Positions 24,581 through 37,105 of a DNA stretch of 64,000 bases are shown here, in pieces; within the stretch, counting starts at the first letter, position 1; every line of letters begins with the position of its first letter. The notes under the pieces are model-generated. The model was not told where the DNA came from and ran no database searches. It saw only the letters and a list, made by a program, of their open reading frames with translations. The stretch lies in NCBI RefSeq assembly GCF_030867145.1, contig NC_134428.1:24283537-24347536 (forward strand), given 5' to 3'. The DNA is from Opisthocomus hoazin (taxonomy: Eukaryota; Chordata; Aves; Opisthocomiformes; Opisthocomidae). The position numbers and the translations under genes are program-made.

Positions 24581-26689
24581 CACCTACAGAAATGGCACTG
24601 AATCACATTTCTAAGGGAGGGACAGGTGTCTTGAGGGTGAAGATCTTGCTCCAGGACTTGTTTCCTTCTGAAATCCCTGTACATGAACGCTTCTTCCTAC
24701 AGAGAACAGTCAAGCATCCAATTCAACGAGCCAGCCAGCACTTCAGTCCGAAATTGCTTATTTTCACGGTGGGAAAATGCGTTGCTTTCAGTTGCCATCA
24801 GCCTGTGCAGCAGATGTTTGCACCGTAGCTCTTGTACTCCAGCAAGCCTCGCTCAAATCAGAGCTCACCTGAGTACAGACAGCTTTGGATGAGCAGTGAT
24901 GAAGACAGAGCTGTAGGAATTTTTCTCTTCATGATCTCCATTGCAACTGGGGAACCTATGGGGAAATCATCCCTATGTGCTCTGCTCCAGGGCTGGGGGG
25001 AAAAGAGCATTTCTGGGCTCGGGTGAGCCCGTGGCATGATGTAAGTAGACGACGACACACGCCAAGAACAACTTTTTGACTGCTCAAGGTAGAGGCAAAG
25101 TCCATTTGCAAAGGTCATGCAGTGTCCGGTGAAGCCCACGGCAAACCTCAACGGTGTCAGAGGGATGAAGATATTTTTTGCTTCCTAAACCATGTCCTGG
25201 CACACCCGGCGGGGTCCTCTGCCTGCTCTCCTCCAAGGTTCTGCATACGACCCATCTCAAGCTATAAAAACTGCCTTGAGAATAATAAGACAAGTAACAA
25301 CTTCATTTTCTACACTTCTCAAGAATATTCGAGGGTTTTAACCAAGGTGAAAGCATCCCAGTTTCTCACCTTTATAAAACACCCGGAGAGAGCTGAAGCT
25401 CAGACCACAAGCAGATGCCTCAAATCCTTCCTAATCCCTGTGTTTAGCAGCGATGATTGAAGCGATTCGAGGCACGGCGAGCACCGTTCCCAACAAGGTA
25501 GAGCAGATGTTATACACCGAGGTGCACCGAGCTCTCAGTTGTGGTTGGACCACAGAAATGCTGGCCAAAGTCCATCCCGGTATGCCTGACGGGACTATTT
25601 GGCTTCGAACAGAGTGGACTGGACCTGTAACATAACAACACAGATCCGTTTTTCACAGTTTGTGAACTCCCCACTGTGTCAGGAGCCGGAGGGAAATCCA
25701 GGGACCTCCTGAAGGCGATGGGAGTCTTGTCCTTGAATTCAAGGCACCTGGAAGCTTAATATCCACAGCTTCTGTTTAATAATTAAATGAGAACCGGCAA
25801 ATAATGGCTAATTTGTTCTAGGAAAAACTACACCAAGTGCCAAGGTCTGATCCAAAAGCCGGTGAAAGCCTTCTGCTGAGCCGACTGGGTTTTGGAACAA
25901 GCCCGTAGTGGTAATAAACATAAATCCCCATAATTAGGCAAAAGGGAAAATCCAAAAGATGCCATCTGAGCCATTTAGGGCTCCAAATCTGTGTCCTGGG
26001 GTTTGGGCTTGGTGCCCCTGAAACCTCCCGAAACGGCAATTCCCAGGTGAGCCGGGGTGCCCCGAGCCTGGGCAGGATGAGAAGACGTCACCCGGGCTGG
26101 GATCTGGTGGCCCCGGTCCCCGGTGGCAGTCCAGCCCCGGCTCTGCCTGCCTTGCCCGGGGAAAGCTCCATCTGCTCCAGCAGCTCTGCCCTTCCTTCCC
26201 GCAGGCAGCGTACGGCGATCCCGTCCGGGCTGCGTCGCCATCCGAGGTGTAAATGCCATCCCAGGCAGCACCACAGCCTTAGCCACTCCGTCTGCTCTCC
26301 CCAGAGTGGGTTTTCCCAGAGATCTAGAGATCTATCACTTGCAAGGCACGGCCCAAAAAGCAGGATTTATTGCTCAGAAACCAGGAAACCCTGACTTTTA
26401 AAGCATGTTTAAAGTCCATTTTTCACACTGGGATGAGACAAATGTCACCAGCGTCTCAGTGCCAGGAGCGTATCGGGCTCCAGCGCGGAATCCGAGCCGG
26501 GGACAAAATTCTGCCCAAGGAGGATGTTTTAGGGTTGGAGCTGAACTACGCTGCTTGCTGCTCACAGGCTCTTTCCAGCCCGCATCGAGGTCGGTTGGTG
26601 CAGGCAGTGAAGCACCAAATGGGGAAAGCAGCAGGGGAAAGGAGATGGGTTCTTCTTGCCATCACCTGGGCTGCCTCATGATGCAGTGG

Positions 26690-26900
26690 TTGAACAGAAA
26701 GCTGAAATTAGATTAAAAGAAAGACTTTTTTTTTGTTTCTGTCAGAGCAAACAGTTCAGCCACAGAGCTCTGCCACAGGCAGAGGCCGAGAGCAGGGCTG
26801 GGTTCAAAGGAGGGTTAGATAAATTCACGGGAAGTAGGCAACTTCTGGGCATGGCATGGAGGTAACGCCAATGTCTCACAGCAACTGCTGGTGGCCAGAG
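26690..26900 (+). mobile_element. Possible ancient L3/CR1-type LINE 3' relic
   Basis: GGGTTCAAAGGAGGGTTAGA followed by TAAATTCACGGG (about 26800-26832) resembles the 3' part of old L3/CR1-like elements, in which a phrase like GGATTAGATAAATTCATGG is typical. The preceding CAGCCACAGAGCTCTGCCAC also fits. The rest is too decayed to align by eye. Confidence 0.4.
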
Positions 26901-28832
26901 GCTGGCACAGACCAGGGGAAGGGCTCTTTATACAAGCCCTGATGTTTTCCCTGTTTCGAGGGGGTTTTTGTTTGCTCCTGCGTGGCAAACCTACACGTGC
27001 CTTTGCAGGATACTCCCGAGACAGACCTTTGCTCTCTTCCAGTGCAGATATTTCCATCTTCACTCTTTCTTCCAGGCAGATCTGAATATCTATGTAGTTT
27101 GAGGCTGGTTTTTTTTCTGGGGGGTTTCAGAGGATCTTTCCTGCATTCCCAGAAATAGAACACAAACATCCACCACTCGGATGTTTTGTTAAGTTCTTTT
27201 CACTAAAAAAAATAAACTCGCTTCCATCTGGGAATTTTGTTAAGTGTTTTAAATACGTTTTTAACTTCTCTGTATCCCATCACCAGGCGTGGATTTCAGC
27301 CAGCTATCCCAGGGCTTGAACACACAGCTCTTAAGGGATGGTCGGAATCTGGCTCTGAAGCTCTCACCTGACTTCGTTCCGATAGACGTCTCTCCAAGCT
27401 CCTCCTCCGCAGATCTAATGTCTCCCAAATGTTGAGAATTGCTGGATTCCTGCCTGAATTTTGTCCGTTTGGGTCCAGCTTCACCCCCATCTCCATCTGG
27501 TGACCAGGAGAAGCTCTCAAAGCCAGCAGACCTTTGGGGATTCAGGTGGCCCCGGGGCAGCGAGAGCTTCAGAGGGGCAGGAGCCCGCGCTGGGGGACCT
27601 GGACAGCCTGGGAAACTGCCGCCCACCTGCAGAAGGTCTCGTCGGGGGCTGCATTAAATCCTCCATTAAATCAGGGAAAGGGGGTGTTTGCGGGAAGAGG
27701 CGGCTCGCTGTCTCGGACGGCGTGGGGGTGACTCACGGCTCAGCTCCGGGGGACAAGATGACCACAGCGAGAGGGGTCTGTGGCGGCGGAGCGGGCAGCA
27801 GTGGGGTGCCCCAGCTCGGCAGGCGCCCACACTCCCCGGCCGATGCACCCCTCATCGCTCACATCAGCTTTTCCCTTCGCCCCCTTCCCAGCTGCAGCGC
27901 GAAGGGAGGAGCACGAACGGCGGTGTAATTCTTTTTTTCCCCCTCCTTTCACAGTGTTAAGAAGCTGAAGTCTTGGGGGGAACATGACAATTTCCAGTGG
28001 AACCAGCTACCTTCCCACCTCTTTTTTTTTTTATTATTTTATTTTATTTTTGTTTGACACGCACGCCTTTACTTTCCTGAATGAAGAGTGCCACTAACTA
28101 CCTCTTAAAATATTATTACAGAAGGGCTGTATTCTACTGAGAATGGCATTTTTTGTAATAACCCCATTTTCCTTTTCACTTATTCTTACCTAAAAAGTTT
28201 CAGATTGCAGCTCATCCATCTCCCTGACACCCAAATCCCCTCTCACGTTTTCAAATTTATATATATGTTGTTAACCCATTATGAGCCCATAGTACCCAGG
28301 AAATAAAAAAAGGAGCAGCGTGAGAAAGAGCCAGGCCCCGTGTGGAGGTGCAGGATGCCAGGGGGGGAAGTCACTTTGGGCAGCTGTTTTGGGGAGATCT
28401 GTCTGCGAACGGGTGGCTGCAGCCTCCCTCTGCAGAGGGGTTTGTGGGGACACCTCGGTGTCACCTGTGGAGGGGTCCCTTCTCGCCACCAGTGCTGGGT
28501 GGGCAGCTCCAGCCCGCTCTGCTGTTGCTGCACGTAGGGGATGAGACCCACCCCGCCTGGATGAGAAATCCGGGAACCGAAGACTGAGGAGAAAACCAGA
28601 CTGTCCCTGGTGTTTCCTCCAGCTGGGAGCAGAGAGGTCACTTGCTGAAGGATGTGCGAGCTCGTCCCAGCACGGCGGCAGCGATGCATGTGGTGATAAC
28701 ATCTCCCTGAGCTGCGGTCCTGGGGCGGGAGGGGAAGGACCGGGATGGGGTACGGCTCGATATGGGGTACGGCTTGGGATGCAGAGGCAGAGCTGGCAGC
28801 TCCGTGCTGCAGCCCATCCCAGTCCATCCCAG

Positions 28833-29171
28833 TCACAGAATCACTGAATCCCACCATGGCAGGGGTTGGAAGGGACCTCTGTGGGTCACCCAGCCCAACC
28901 CCCTGCCCAAGCAGGGTCACCCACAGCAGGCTACACAGCACCGCGTCCAGGCGGCTCTGGAATATCTCCAGAGAAGGAGACTCCACAACCTCCCTGGGCA
29001 GCCTGGGCCAGGGCTCCGTCACCCTCAGAGGGAAGAAGTTCTTCCTCGGGTTCAGCTGGAGCTTCCTCTGCTCCAGTTTGTGCCCGTTGCCCCTTGTCCT
29101 GTCGCTGGGCACCACTGGAAAGAGTCTGGCCCCGTCCTCCTGACCCCCACCCTGCAGATATTTGTAGATAT
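28833..29171 (-). mobile_element. CR1 retrotransposon, 5'-truncated
   Basis: 3' end at the left (TCACAGAATCACTGAATCCC), then the GGGTCACCCAGCCCAACCCC-type 3' UTR and ORF2 C-terminal sequence up to CCTGCAGATATTTGTAG. GGGCTGGGTGACCC subfamily. Its minus-strand frame runs open into unrelated upstream DNA. Confidence 0.93.
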
Positions 29172-30129
29172 TTAGTCCATCCCAGCTCCCCAGCACTCAG
29201 CAGGAGGGTTCAGGCAGGCTGCAGCAGCAGCCGGATGAGGTGCATCAGCACTTTTTCCATTCCTTGGAAGTTCTGGGTTCACCCACGGCCCCACGCAGCC
29301 CCTCGGCGGGGATGGAGCACGCCGGAGTGCAGCCCCCGCTACCCGGGCAGGCGGCGGGGCGTTCGCTGCTCGTGGTTCGGGAGCGGGAGGCCGTCCCGCA
29401 CTCCGTTATCAGACAGCAGCGGGGTCGGGCGGCATCCCGAGGACGGGATGCAGGTTGTCAGAAATGGAGTTCTCCTCTGTGAGCATTTGAGCAAAACATA
29501 AAACGTGGCCTTTATTGTGTGAAAATCTCTAGGTTACACAAAAGTGACAGGTTTCTATTTTCATCGGGCTGTAATGAATCACTTGCAGGGGGAAAAAAGC
29601 TGTGTCTTCATTAAAGTTTCCCTTTTTTCCCCTGAAACTTGCAACCAGCTGTGTACAGACCTGGCAGTAAACTGCTATTCCTATTTGTTATCCTCTTGAA
29701 AAAAAAAAAAGCATTCCTCATCAAAATCACACCTACCCAAAGTGCTGGGATTTTTTTTTTTGACTCTTTCTTTCCCTTCTGTGTGTGTGGTTTTTATTAT
29801 AACTCGCAGGCAACTGCTTAGCATCAACAGCAACCAGGAAACCTTGGCAGAAGCCGCCTCGAAGGATCCGTGCACGAGATGCTCAATGAACTTCCCAGCT
29901 ACCGATAACTCCAGCTGGCTGCTCCCCCTCGAGCCGCATCCTCCCGCGTCGGGGTGTGGAAGCGGTCAGCGCCCCGTCGCTCGCGGGGCTCCCCCAGCCC
30001 GCCCCGGCCACCGGCTCTTCGGCACCGGCGGAGGAGCGGGAGAGGTTGATTAGTTCGCTTCCCTTTCCTAAACGAAGCTGCTTCTAGCGAGTCTAAATAT
30101 TTACTGGCGTTTCTGGACACACACACGCA
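29172..30129. other. Intergenic, nothing recognised
   Basis: GC-rich at 29280-29450 and 29930-30040, with A and T runs at 29699-29711 and 29750-29762. No gene seen. Confidence 0.45.
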
Positions 30130-30560
30130 AAAATTAATAAAACTATCCGCGGAGCGCGATTCTGATTCTCAATTATTTTGCCTTCGTGAAGTTTAAAAAA
30201 AAAAAAATAAAAATAAAAAAAAATCCCAACTTTGTTTGTGCATTCTTATTGCGAACACAATGCCAACAATGGCTAAATAGACAGCATAATAAATAGCACC
30301 ACAATGCCGACATAAAGGCCTTTCTGGTACTGCATACAAAATATAAACTGTGCCATGCCATTATTATTCCGCAGCCCTTGCTGAAACAGTGCAGTTGAAA
30401 TTCCACCCCCAATGTGCACCTAATCAGCCATTCAGAGCCCCTTAATGACTTGTCAGTTCTTTGCCCTGCCATTTTCTGTCCAATTAATTCTTTTATTGTG
30501 CACCGGATAAAGGAAGACAAAGGCCTTCCATGCCATAATGAATCATTAAAATTCAGCAGC
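30130..30560. promoter_or_regulatory. Candidate SOX-responsive regulatory island
   Basis: AT-rich, low-CpG, non-repetitive DNA with several SOX-type cores: ACAATG at 30257-30262, AACAATGG at 30265-30272 (two sites in the same orientation, 9 bp apart), ACAATG at 30301-30306, TTATTGTG near 30493 and ACAAAGG near 30516, plus CCAATTAATTC and many TTATT/AATAA words. It lies about 6.5 kb beyond the SOX8 stop. Enhancer function, and any control by SOX8 itself, is inference. Confidence 0.4.
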
Positions 30561-30908
30561 TCCTCTCTTGTGCTCTTGGCTCCTCACCAGCAATTCAGGC
30601 TGTTTCGCATTCGTTATGTGTGCGGTGGTTAAAATTCACTCTACCTCAAACAAGACCTTTCAGAACGCTTAACCCTTTCCTGGGTGAAGACCTCCATCGC
30701 TACGCTGGGAACGTAGACACACACACACAAAAAAAAAACCAGCAGGAGAAGGAGGGGGACGAGCCAGGGGAGGAGAAAGGCAGGCAGAGGTATTTTGGGT
30801 AAATGTTTTAATATCACGTCTCTGGCAGTCACAATATTGCCTGCACACACATCCACAAACAAACCCGGGGAGCAGGAGCCGATGCCAGCGCGGCTGCGAG
30901 GGCGGCCG

Positions 30909-31014
30909 GGCTGCGGGTGCCGCGGCGGGACAGGGCTGCGGGGCCACGGCAGGGCGGGACGGGGGTGTGGGTGCCGCAGCGAGACGGGACAGGGGTGCGG
31001 GTGCCGCAGCCCCC
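30909..31014. repeat. GC-rich minisatellite, about four units of 25-29 bp
   Basis: Imperfect units built on GGGTGCGGGTGCCGCAGC followed by GAGACGGGACAG, clearest at 30962-31014. Confidence 0.75.
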
Positions 31015-31849
31015 AGCCCGTGCCAGCAGCTTTGCATCGCTTTCCCTAAACCAACCCATCCCGGGAACGGGTGGCAGAGGCAGGGAGGGACACCGTCTTC
31101 TTTTGGATTAGGAGCGGCTTGTTTTTCATCTCTAATTGGTTTAAGATAAACTGAAAGCAGCCGGCTTTTAAACCTGAACAAGTGTGTCCAACTGGCTTTT
31201 TTTTTTTTTTTTGCTAATTTTCCACGGGCTTCACTAAATCAGGTCAAAACCAGCACTCCAGTTAAGCCAGCGACACACCGTGCATGGCTGAGCTCCGCGG
31301 CCATATGGGAGCGGCTGAATGGGGGTCAGCAGGAACGCTGGCGGCTCTTTCAAGCACGGGGAGGGCAGAGCCCCACTTTCAGCAGCACCCACCGTGTTTA
31401 TCCAAGCACCAAACCGTTTCTGAGCAAGGGCTGGTGGCCACGGCCACCCTGCCGGTGACTCCCGTCCCACCACGGTGGCCGTCCCATGGGCAGGACCGCG
31501 GGCAGGCTGCAGCAGAAGCCGGCGGTAGGTTTGCTTGCTGAGCCCTGTTAAAACTGTTTTTTCAGTTTTTCCAGTGCAGACTGCCTGGTTTTACGGAAAG
31601 ACATCGCCTGTCGTTTGCCTCCTGGCGCAGCAAGGTGCTGCAAAGAAATAAACCAACTTCCCACCAAAGCCACAACACCAACCATTGCTCCGGCCGCAGC
31701 CCCGCTGCTGAAATCCCCCCTGCCCTGCAGACGCTGCGTGAAGCTCCTCGGCTCCACGACAGAAACCCCGCAGCCTGGGACCCGCCGCCAGCCGCCCGGG
31801 CTGAGCGAAGGGCTGCCATTCCCGAAAACCCGTGCTCGCTGCTCATGTT
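31015..31849. other. Intergenic, nothing recognised
   Basis: Contains a T run at 31198-31212. No gene or interspersed repeat seen. Confidence 0.45.
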
Positions 31850-32084
31850 CCATCTGAACATGAGGAAGAACTTCTTCCCTCTGAGGGTGACGGAGCCCTG
31901 GAACAGGCTGCCCAGGGAGGCTGTGGAGTCTCCTTCTCTGGAGATATTCAAGACCCGCCTGGACAAGGTCCTGTGCAGCCTGCTCTGGGTGACCCTGCTT
32001 CGGCAGGGGGGTTGGACTAGATGACCCACAGAGGTCCCTTCCAACCCCTACCATTCTGTGATTCTGTGATTCTGTGATTCTGTG
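31850..32084 (+). mobile_element. CR1 retrotransposon, short 3' copy with four-octamer tail
   Basis: Starts abruptly at CATCTGAACATGAGGAAGAA and reads [20 protein letters not shown], then GGACTAGATGACCCACAGAG, ending in four perfect ATTCTGTG units (32053-32084). EPWNRLPRE and ATGAGGAAGAAC are closer to the older CR1 form than the WPRLPRE copies elsewhere. Confidence 0.93.
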
Positions 32085-34800
32085 AGCAGCCCCGGCATCA
32101 CATCGCACCGCGCCAGCACCGCTTGCCCTGCAACCTCCGCAGGCTGGGGATGCAGGACGGCAGGAGAACAAAGCAATTTGTAATAAGCACGGTTTTCCGT
32201 GGTTTGTGTTCCAGGGGACTATTTTTAGCTCCTGCTGACTCATCTGGGAGATGGCTTCCCCTCCCCAAGCCTCATCCTTTGCCACTTGGTGCCATCCTTA
32301 ATTCCTGCGTCTAACATGCATAAAGTGAACATAAAATGACACCAGCCCTGCTCCGCAGCGGCCAAGGAGAACGGTTCCAGGCTGCATCAGGTCTCCCTGG
32401 CTCCCCTCAATTTGTTAATTAGGGCGCCGTGTGATGAACCCCAGAAGGACCTCGTGGAGCCTCTGCAGGGTGGTCTCCGAGGAGGAGCGGGGCAGTGGTG
32501 AGGTGCGGGGCGTCATCTCTCTCAGGAGCTGAGGTTCCTCTGCTCATCGCTCACAGAACGGTCAGGAGTTGACATGAAACTCCCTCCTCTCACTCTCAGA
32601 AAGGGAGTTCAGAGCCCTTCTGTTGATGAATTCATGCTGAAGAACTTGCCTTCAGACCTAAACGAGCCTTAAGTCAATCAGACCCAACCTCACGCTCCTG
32701 AAGGCTGGGAACAGGGCAATAGTGGAGCTGCCTGAAAGCCTTCCCCGAGGGTCGGGTTCACGCAGGCTCCCTGGGGACCTGGGCTGTGCCAGGCTGCGTT
32801 CGCTGCGGCAGCTCTTCAGCTCGCCCAGCCTTGCCCCAGCAGCTCCCGGGGCCACCGAGCCACCCCGAGGGCTGGCACGCCGCTGGGAAAGCCGGATGGC
32901 CCGAGGAGGTCCAGCCACAGGCAGGGAGCAGGGATCTACCCGGGCAGAAGTTTGTGAAAGCTGAACGCTGTCACAGAAATGCCATTTCAGAATGCTTTTG
33001 CCATAAACCCAACACCCAACTGCAAAAAATGTGTAACAAAAGTTGGTATCGCTCCAGGAAAAAATATAATAAGGAGGATGGCAAGGGACTTTTTCTTTTC
33101 CCACCATGCAGAAGGAATGTGGATACGGTCTATAAAATTAATTTCCTCTTTCTTACTAAACAGTACCTTCTGAACAATTCAGATAAATAGCAACATTCAT
33201 TATTCTCTGTGCCAGAAATAAAAAAGAAGAACTTTTATCGCCTGCGTATTCCCGCAATTATCTTGAGAACCCTTTTTTGTTGACAGCCAGGGGTCAAAAG
33301 CCGGTCTTGGTTTCACCTGATCTCATTGACTTCTGCAGAGACATTCCAGCTTCACGCCAACACAAGGGCCACCAGGGCCGGGCTGGGGACACACAATGCT
33401 GCCATTCACGTCGGGAGGACGCTCGGCTCATGGAAAATCACTTCGCTTTCTGTAGGCGACATCTACACGCAAAATGGAAGAAAAAGGACAACGCAGGAAA
33501 ATGCATTTCTGCAAACAGCATTAATTTCAAACCAAAATGCTTTTCTCCGAGTATAAACCGTGCCCCCACTCAGCGGTTTTCTCGCAGGGAAAGGAAACGG
33601 GAGACTCGTACGTTTAGGGGGAAATCTAGAGGTGGGGGATGAACTTCTGCTGCTCTCTGAAATCTCCAGCGCACCCTAAAGCCGGAGTCACTGGGACTAT
33701 TCGGGCCAGCGAATTTCCCCTGCCTTCTCCAACATCCATTTCGTAACCCCTTTGAATTTGACTCCACAGCAAACGTGCAGCGAGCATCCCCTGCTCTGCG
33801 GGATGCAGGTTGAACGCGGCGGGTCGGCCTTAGCAGCTCCCCGGGAGCCGCAGAGGGGTCTGCGAGCTCGCGGTGTCGCTGGCACCTGGGGAACGGCGCT
33901 GCCCCATGGCATTGCATCTCCGCAAGTACCTGAACCAGCTAACCTGACCTGGCAAAGCTTACAGAACGTAAAAAAACCCAGCGTGGCCAAAGCAAACGGC
34001 TTGAAAACCTGCCCGTTCTGGCTCTGCGTTTCCTCGGTGCGGTCGCCAGGCCAGTGCGGGGGTCCCTGGCCGACCAGGGCTGCCGCAGGAGGGGGACACG
34101 TCCCCATACAAACCCATGCAGCCCCGGGCCGTGCCAAGGACCTGTGCCTGGAAGCCATGGCTGGCACAACACACCGGGAGAGGAAGGGAAGGAGAGAGGG
34201 AAGAGCTCGGCGACGTTCCCAGGCTGGCGATGGGGCCCCGTCCGGCTGGGCGCAGGCTCCCACCACGCTCTCCCCTCCCCCAGACACCCTTCCGCACAGT
34301 TTTTAATTTCAGTTTTTAGGGGGATTTACAATACCATCACAAACAGCTATTTTAACTCTGTTTTAAAGATTAATCCAGACATCCCTGTTAGCTTTGCTAT
34401 TAAACATCAAGCAGAAAGTCAGGGTGAGCACCTACGTTCCCATCTGACCTTTTTCCCCAAAGTGGCTGAGTTTTGGGGGGGAAGCCCTGCCTCCACACAC
34501 AGAACAGGCAAAGCCAAAACACATCCCTTTTCCAAACGTGAATTAAGATCAAGACTTGAAACTTGCATTGTAACTGGAGGGAGGAGGAAAGCAAGTCTCC
34601 TCCGCAAGCTCTCCTGCAGCCTTGGCTTGGAGCGTAATAAAGTCATTTTGCCAGCAGTTTTGTAAATGAGCGCAGAGAAAATGGTGTCCAGTTACAGACG
34701 CTCTGGCAAGATAGTTCTTGGCAGATACCACGAGCAGCAAATTTGCTTTGGGACTCTGTCGTCCAGACTTTGTTAACATTCTCGAGCTTCATTAATTGTC
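32085..34800. other. Intergenic, nothing recognised
   Basis: No gene or repeat seen. The AT-rich patch 33120-33270 (CAACATTCATTATTCTC, CCGCAATTATCTTGAG) might be regulatory. AATAAA on the minus strand at 34812-34807 could be a far-distal SOX8 poly(A) signal. Confidence 0.4.
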
Positions 34801-35505
34801 ATCACATTTATTTTCCCCGTGTTCAAACATTTTCCGCAGCGCCGCGACTGAGTCCCAAGCGCATTCCGCAGGCAGGGGCAGCCCAGTTTCCCCAGTCCCA
34901 GCCCTTTCCTCCCAGTTAGGGCCCAGCCTGAAAATCTTCCACCAGTTTGTCTGAGCTGGTGAAGCCAAACTGCAACTTGGTTTATATAAGCAAAAAAAGT
35001 CACAAACATAACTATTTTAATGACTGTATTTAAAAAAACACACCACTACATGCAACATGTAATTTTGTTGCTATCGTAATTAAGAGGTATTTACAAGGGC
35101 TCCAACCAGAAAACAGAATTTGTTACTGTTAAATTCCTACGTGCTGTACAGGACAAAACGAACTTGGTCTAAAACCGCGCAGTCTGACCTCGCAAACCCT
35201 TACTCATGAGCAGTCTCAACGAAATCCCACGAAATCCTTGGGATTACACATGGGGAAATATACTTCTCGAGGAACTATGAAAAAAAAAATAATTTAAAAA
35301 TCTCAGAGTAAGACACCATTTAAGTACATGGAAAGGGAGCAAGGAAAAAAACACCCCAAATCAGTATTTTAGAACAGAGAAAACCTTGATCACAACATTT
35401 TCATCGGAATAGCCTGTCTCCTTCAAAGCTGTTCTTCGCGTTTTTCAGCACAGAAATAGGCTCCAGCAGAAAGAAAACATAACACATACTTGATAAAAAG
35501 CAGTT

Positions 35506-35511
35506 TTTAAT
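35506..35511 (-). terminator. SOX8: Candidate SOX8 poly(A) signal ATTAAA (distal)
   Basis: On the minus strand AAAATTAAAAACTGC, then within about 25-45 nt GTATGTGTTATGTTTTC, a strong GU/U-rich downstream element. It would give a 3' UTR of about 1.6 kb, close to what I recall for mammalian SOX8 mRNA. Confidence 0.4.
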
Positions 35512-36289
35512 TTTATCAAATTGATCTGTACAAAAGTTAGCATTGCTTAGTCAGAAGCTAGTGAAGAGAACAGATAAGTAACAGCCAAAGTCTTTCAAAC
35601 TTTATACAGAAAAATAGATTGCATAAAAATGAGTTTTCTGTATTTTCCCCCACCCCCACGTCCCCAAAAGGAAATATGCAAAAAATATTTTTAGAAAAAG
35701 GAGTAGGAAACGTAGAAAAGGTAAAAAGATGATAACCTCTGAAATGTGTTTTTTAGATTTACAAAGTTTTTAAAGGCACAAGTTACCATAAAATAGATGG
35801 TTATTATATGCTCAGCATACAATGGAAGAAGTAGAAATATATCAATGAAATATTAGTCTAAAACTAAGTACCTAAAAATTTTTTAGTGGAGAAGATTTTA
35901 GTTTCACAGCTTGATGGATGATATCTGGTCCCTAGAAGCCAAAATTAAAGCAGAAATTGAGAATTTCTCATTAAATTACATCTTCCTACAAAGTAGTCCT
36001 GGTTCTGAAAGCGTACAAAGACTCTGCAATGCCTTCGATCCGATTTTAACGCCCAAAAGCAGGTAAGCCAGAAAAATCGCCTGCTCCTTTCTCGCAATCG
36101 TTTTAGCCTCCCAGTTCAATTAGTAACTGCTCCCCCCCTCGTTATTTGGCATTCCCGTCTGCGTTCCCTGCCCGTGACCAGGGCTGTGATGGGCAGATTC
36201 GTTCAGTCCCCCTCAAACATGACTGCTGCAGCGGCTCAAAACGAAAATAACCCAAAAACCAGCGAAAATCTATAGTCTCATAACACCAT

Positions 36290-36295
36290 TTTATT
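36290..36295 (-). terminator. SOX8: Candidate SOX8 poly(A) signal AATAAA (proximal/middle)
   Basis: On the minus strand ACAATAAAATGG, followed 35-60 nt later by GGTTTTTGGGTTATTTTCG, a GU/U-rich stretch of the kind found downstream of cleavage sites. It would give a 3' UTR of about 0.8 kb. Confidence 0.4.
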
Positions 36296-37105
36296 GTATC
36301 GTCTCCACTATTTATGCTCCCTCCCCACCCCGTCTTTAAAATCTTTTAAAATTCTACTTTTTGCACAAAATCACTTCATTAATTAAAAGACAAAATAATA
36401 CAGAACATAAATACATATTTAACAGATTTTAAAAAAAAAGAAACAAAACACTTTAAGCTTCCAAAAAAACAAAACAAAATGTTAATTACAGCCAAACCTT
36501 GCTCTGAAGAACTCTTGACTAAAAAAAAAACAAAACAAACACTTCAGACATTTAATCAGTTGGTCCCACCAGACTCGTTTGCTCCCACGAGATCGCTCCA
36601 CGGAATAACCAGGTTTTCGGGTTTCCTCCGCGTTGGTCCGAGTGAGTTCTCGCCCTCAAGGTTGGTCCGTTCCTCACATTGCAATAGACCCTGAAAGTCT
36701 CCAACAGCTTTTTTTCTTCTTCTTCTTCTTCCCCCCCTTTCCCACCCCCCTGCTCCGCTTTTGCACTTGTCAGCTTCCACCACGGGGAAGTTCAGGTCAG
36801 TCCTCACAGAGGAGTCGAATGGTTTTTGTCCTTCATTTATTCAAAAGGAATCGATCACCGGTCCCTTTTTGGTTTTTTTTTTTAATTATTTTTTAATTTT
36901 CTTAAATTGTATTAATTAAGGAAAAAAAAAATAGAACTCTGTCCTTTTGGAGAGTTACGAAGCAAGGGGACATCCAGTCGCAACGAGCAGAGGTCCCAGT
37001 GGCTCAGGAGGCACTTCGGAAACCATCACGGCACTCCACGCTCTTCGCCTTCATTCCTTCATTAGTGCATACGTCGGGGAAGCCCTCGGGGGCTCCGCGC
37101 ACCCT

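Larger units (their letters stand above)
23604..28832. other. Intergenic with one motif-rich island and one possible ancient LINE relic
   Basis: No gene supported. See separate entries for 24285-24580 and 26690-26900. 27470-27950 is moderately GC-rich. 28018-28052 is a T/A-rich run. Confidence 0.45.
35490..37105 (-). other. SOX8: Probable SOX8 3' UTR (extent inferred)
   Basis: Directly downstream of the SOX8 stop the sequence becomes AT-rich, in sharp contrast to exon 3, with no ORF on the sense strand and no interspersed repeat for about 2 kb. Sense-strand poly(A) signals are AATAAA at 36841-36836, AATAAA at 36295-36290 and ATTAAA at 35511-35506. The last two are followed by U/GU-rich sequence. 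A long AT-rich 3' UTR is usual for SoxE genes. The end is a guess based on the ATTAAA and the following GTATGTGTTATGTTTTC. A further AATAAA lies at 34812-34807, so the UTR could reach there. Confidence 0.55.

Noticed and set aside
28279-29196. 305-codon minus-strand open frame
   Set aside because: A CR1 ORF2 end read through into unrelated flanking sequence.
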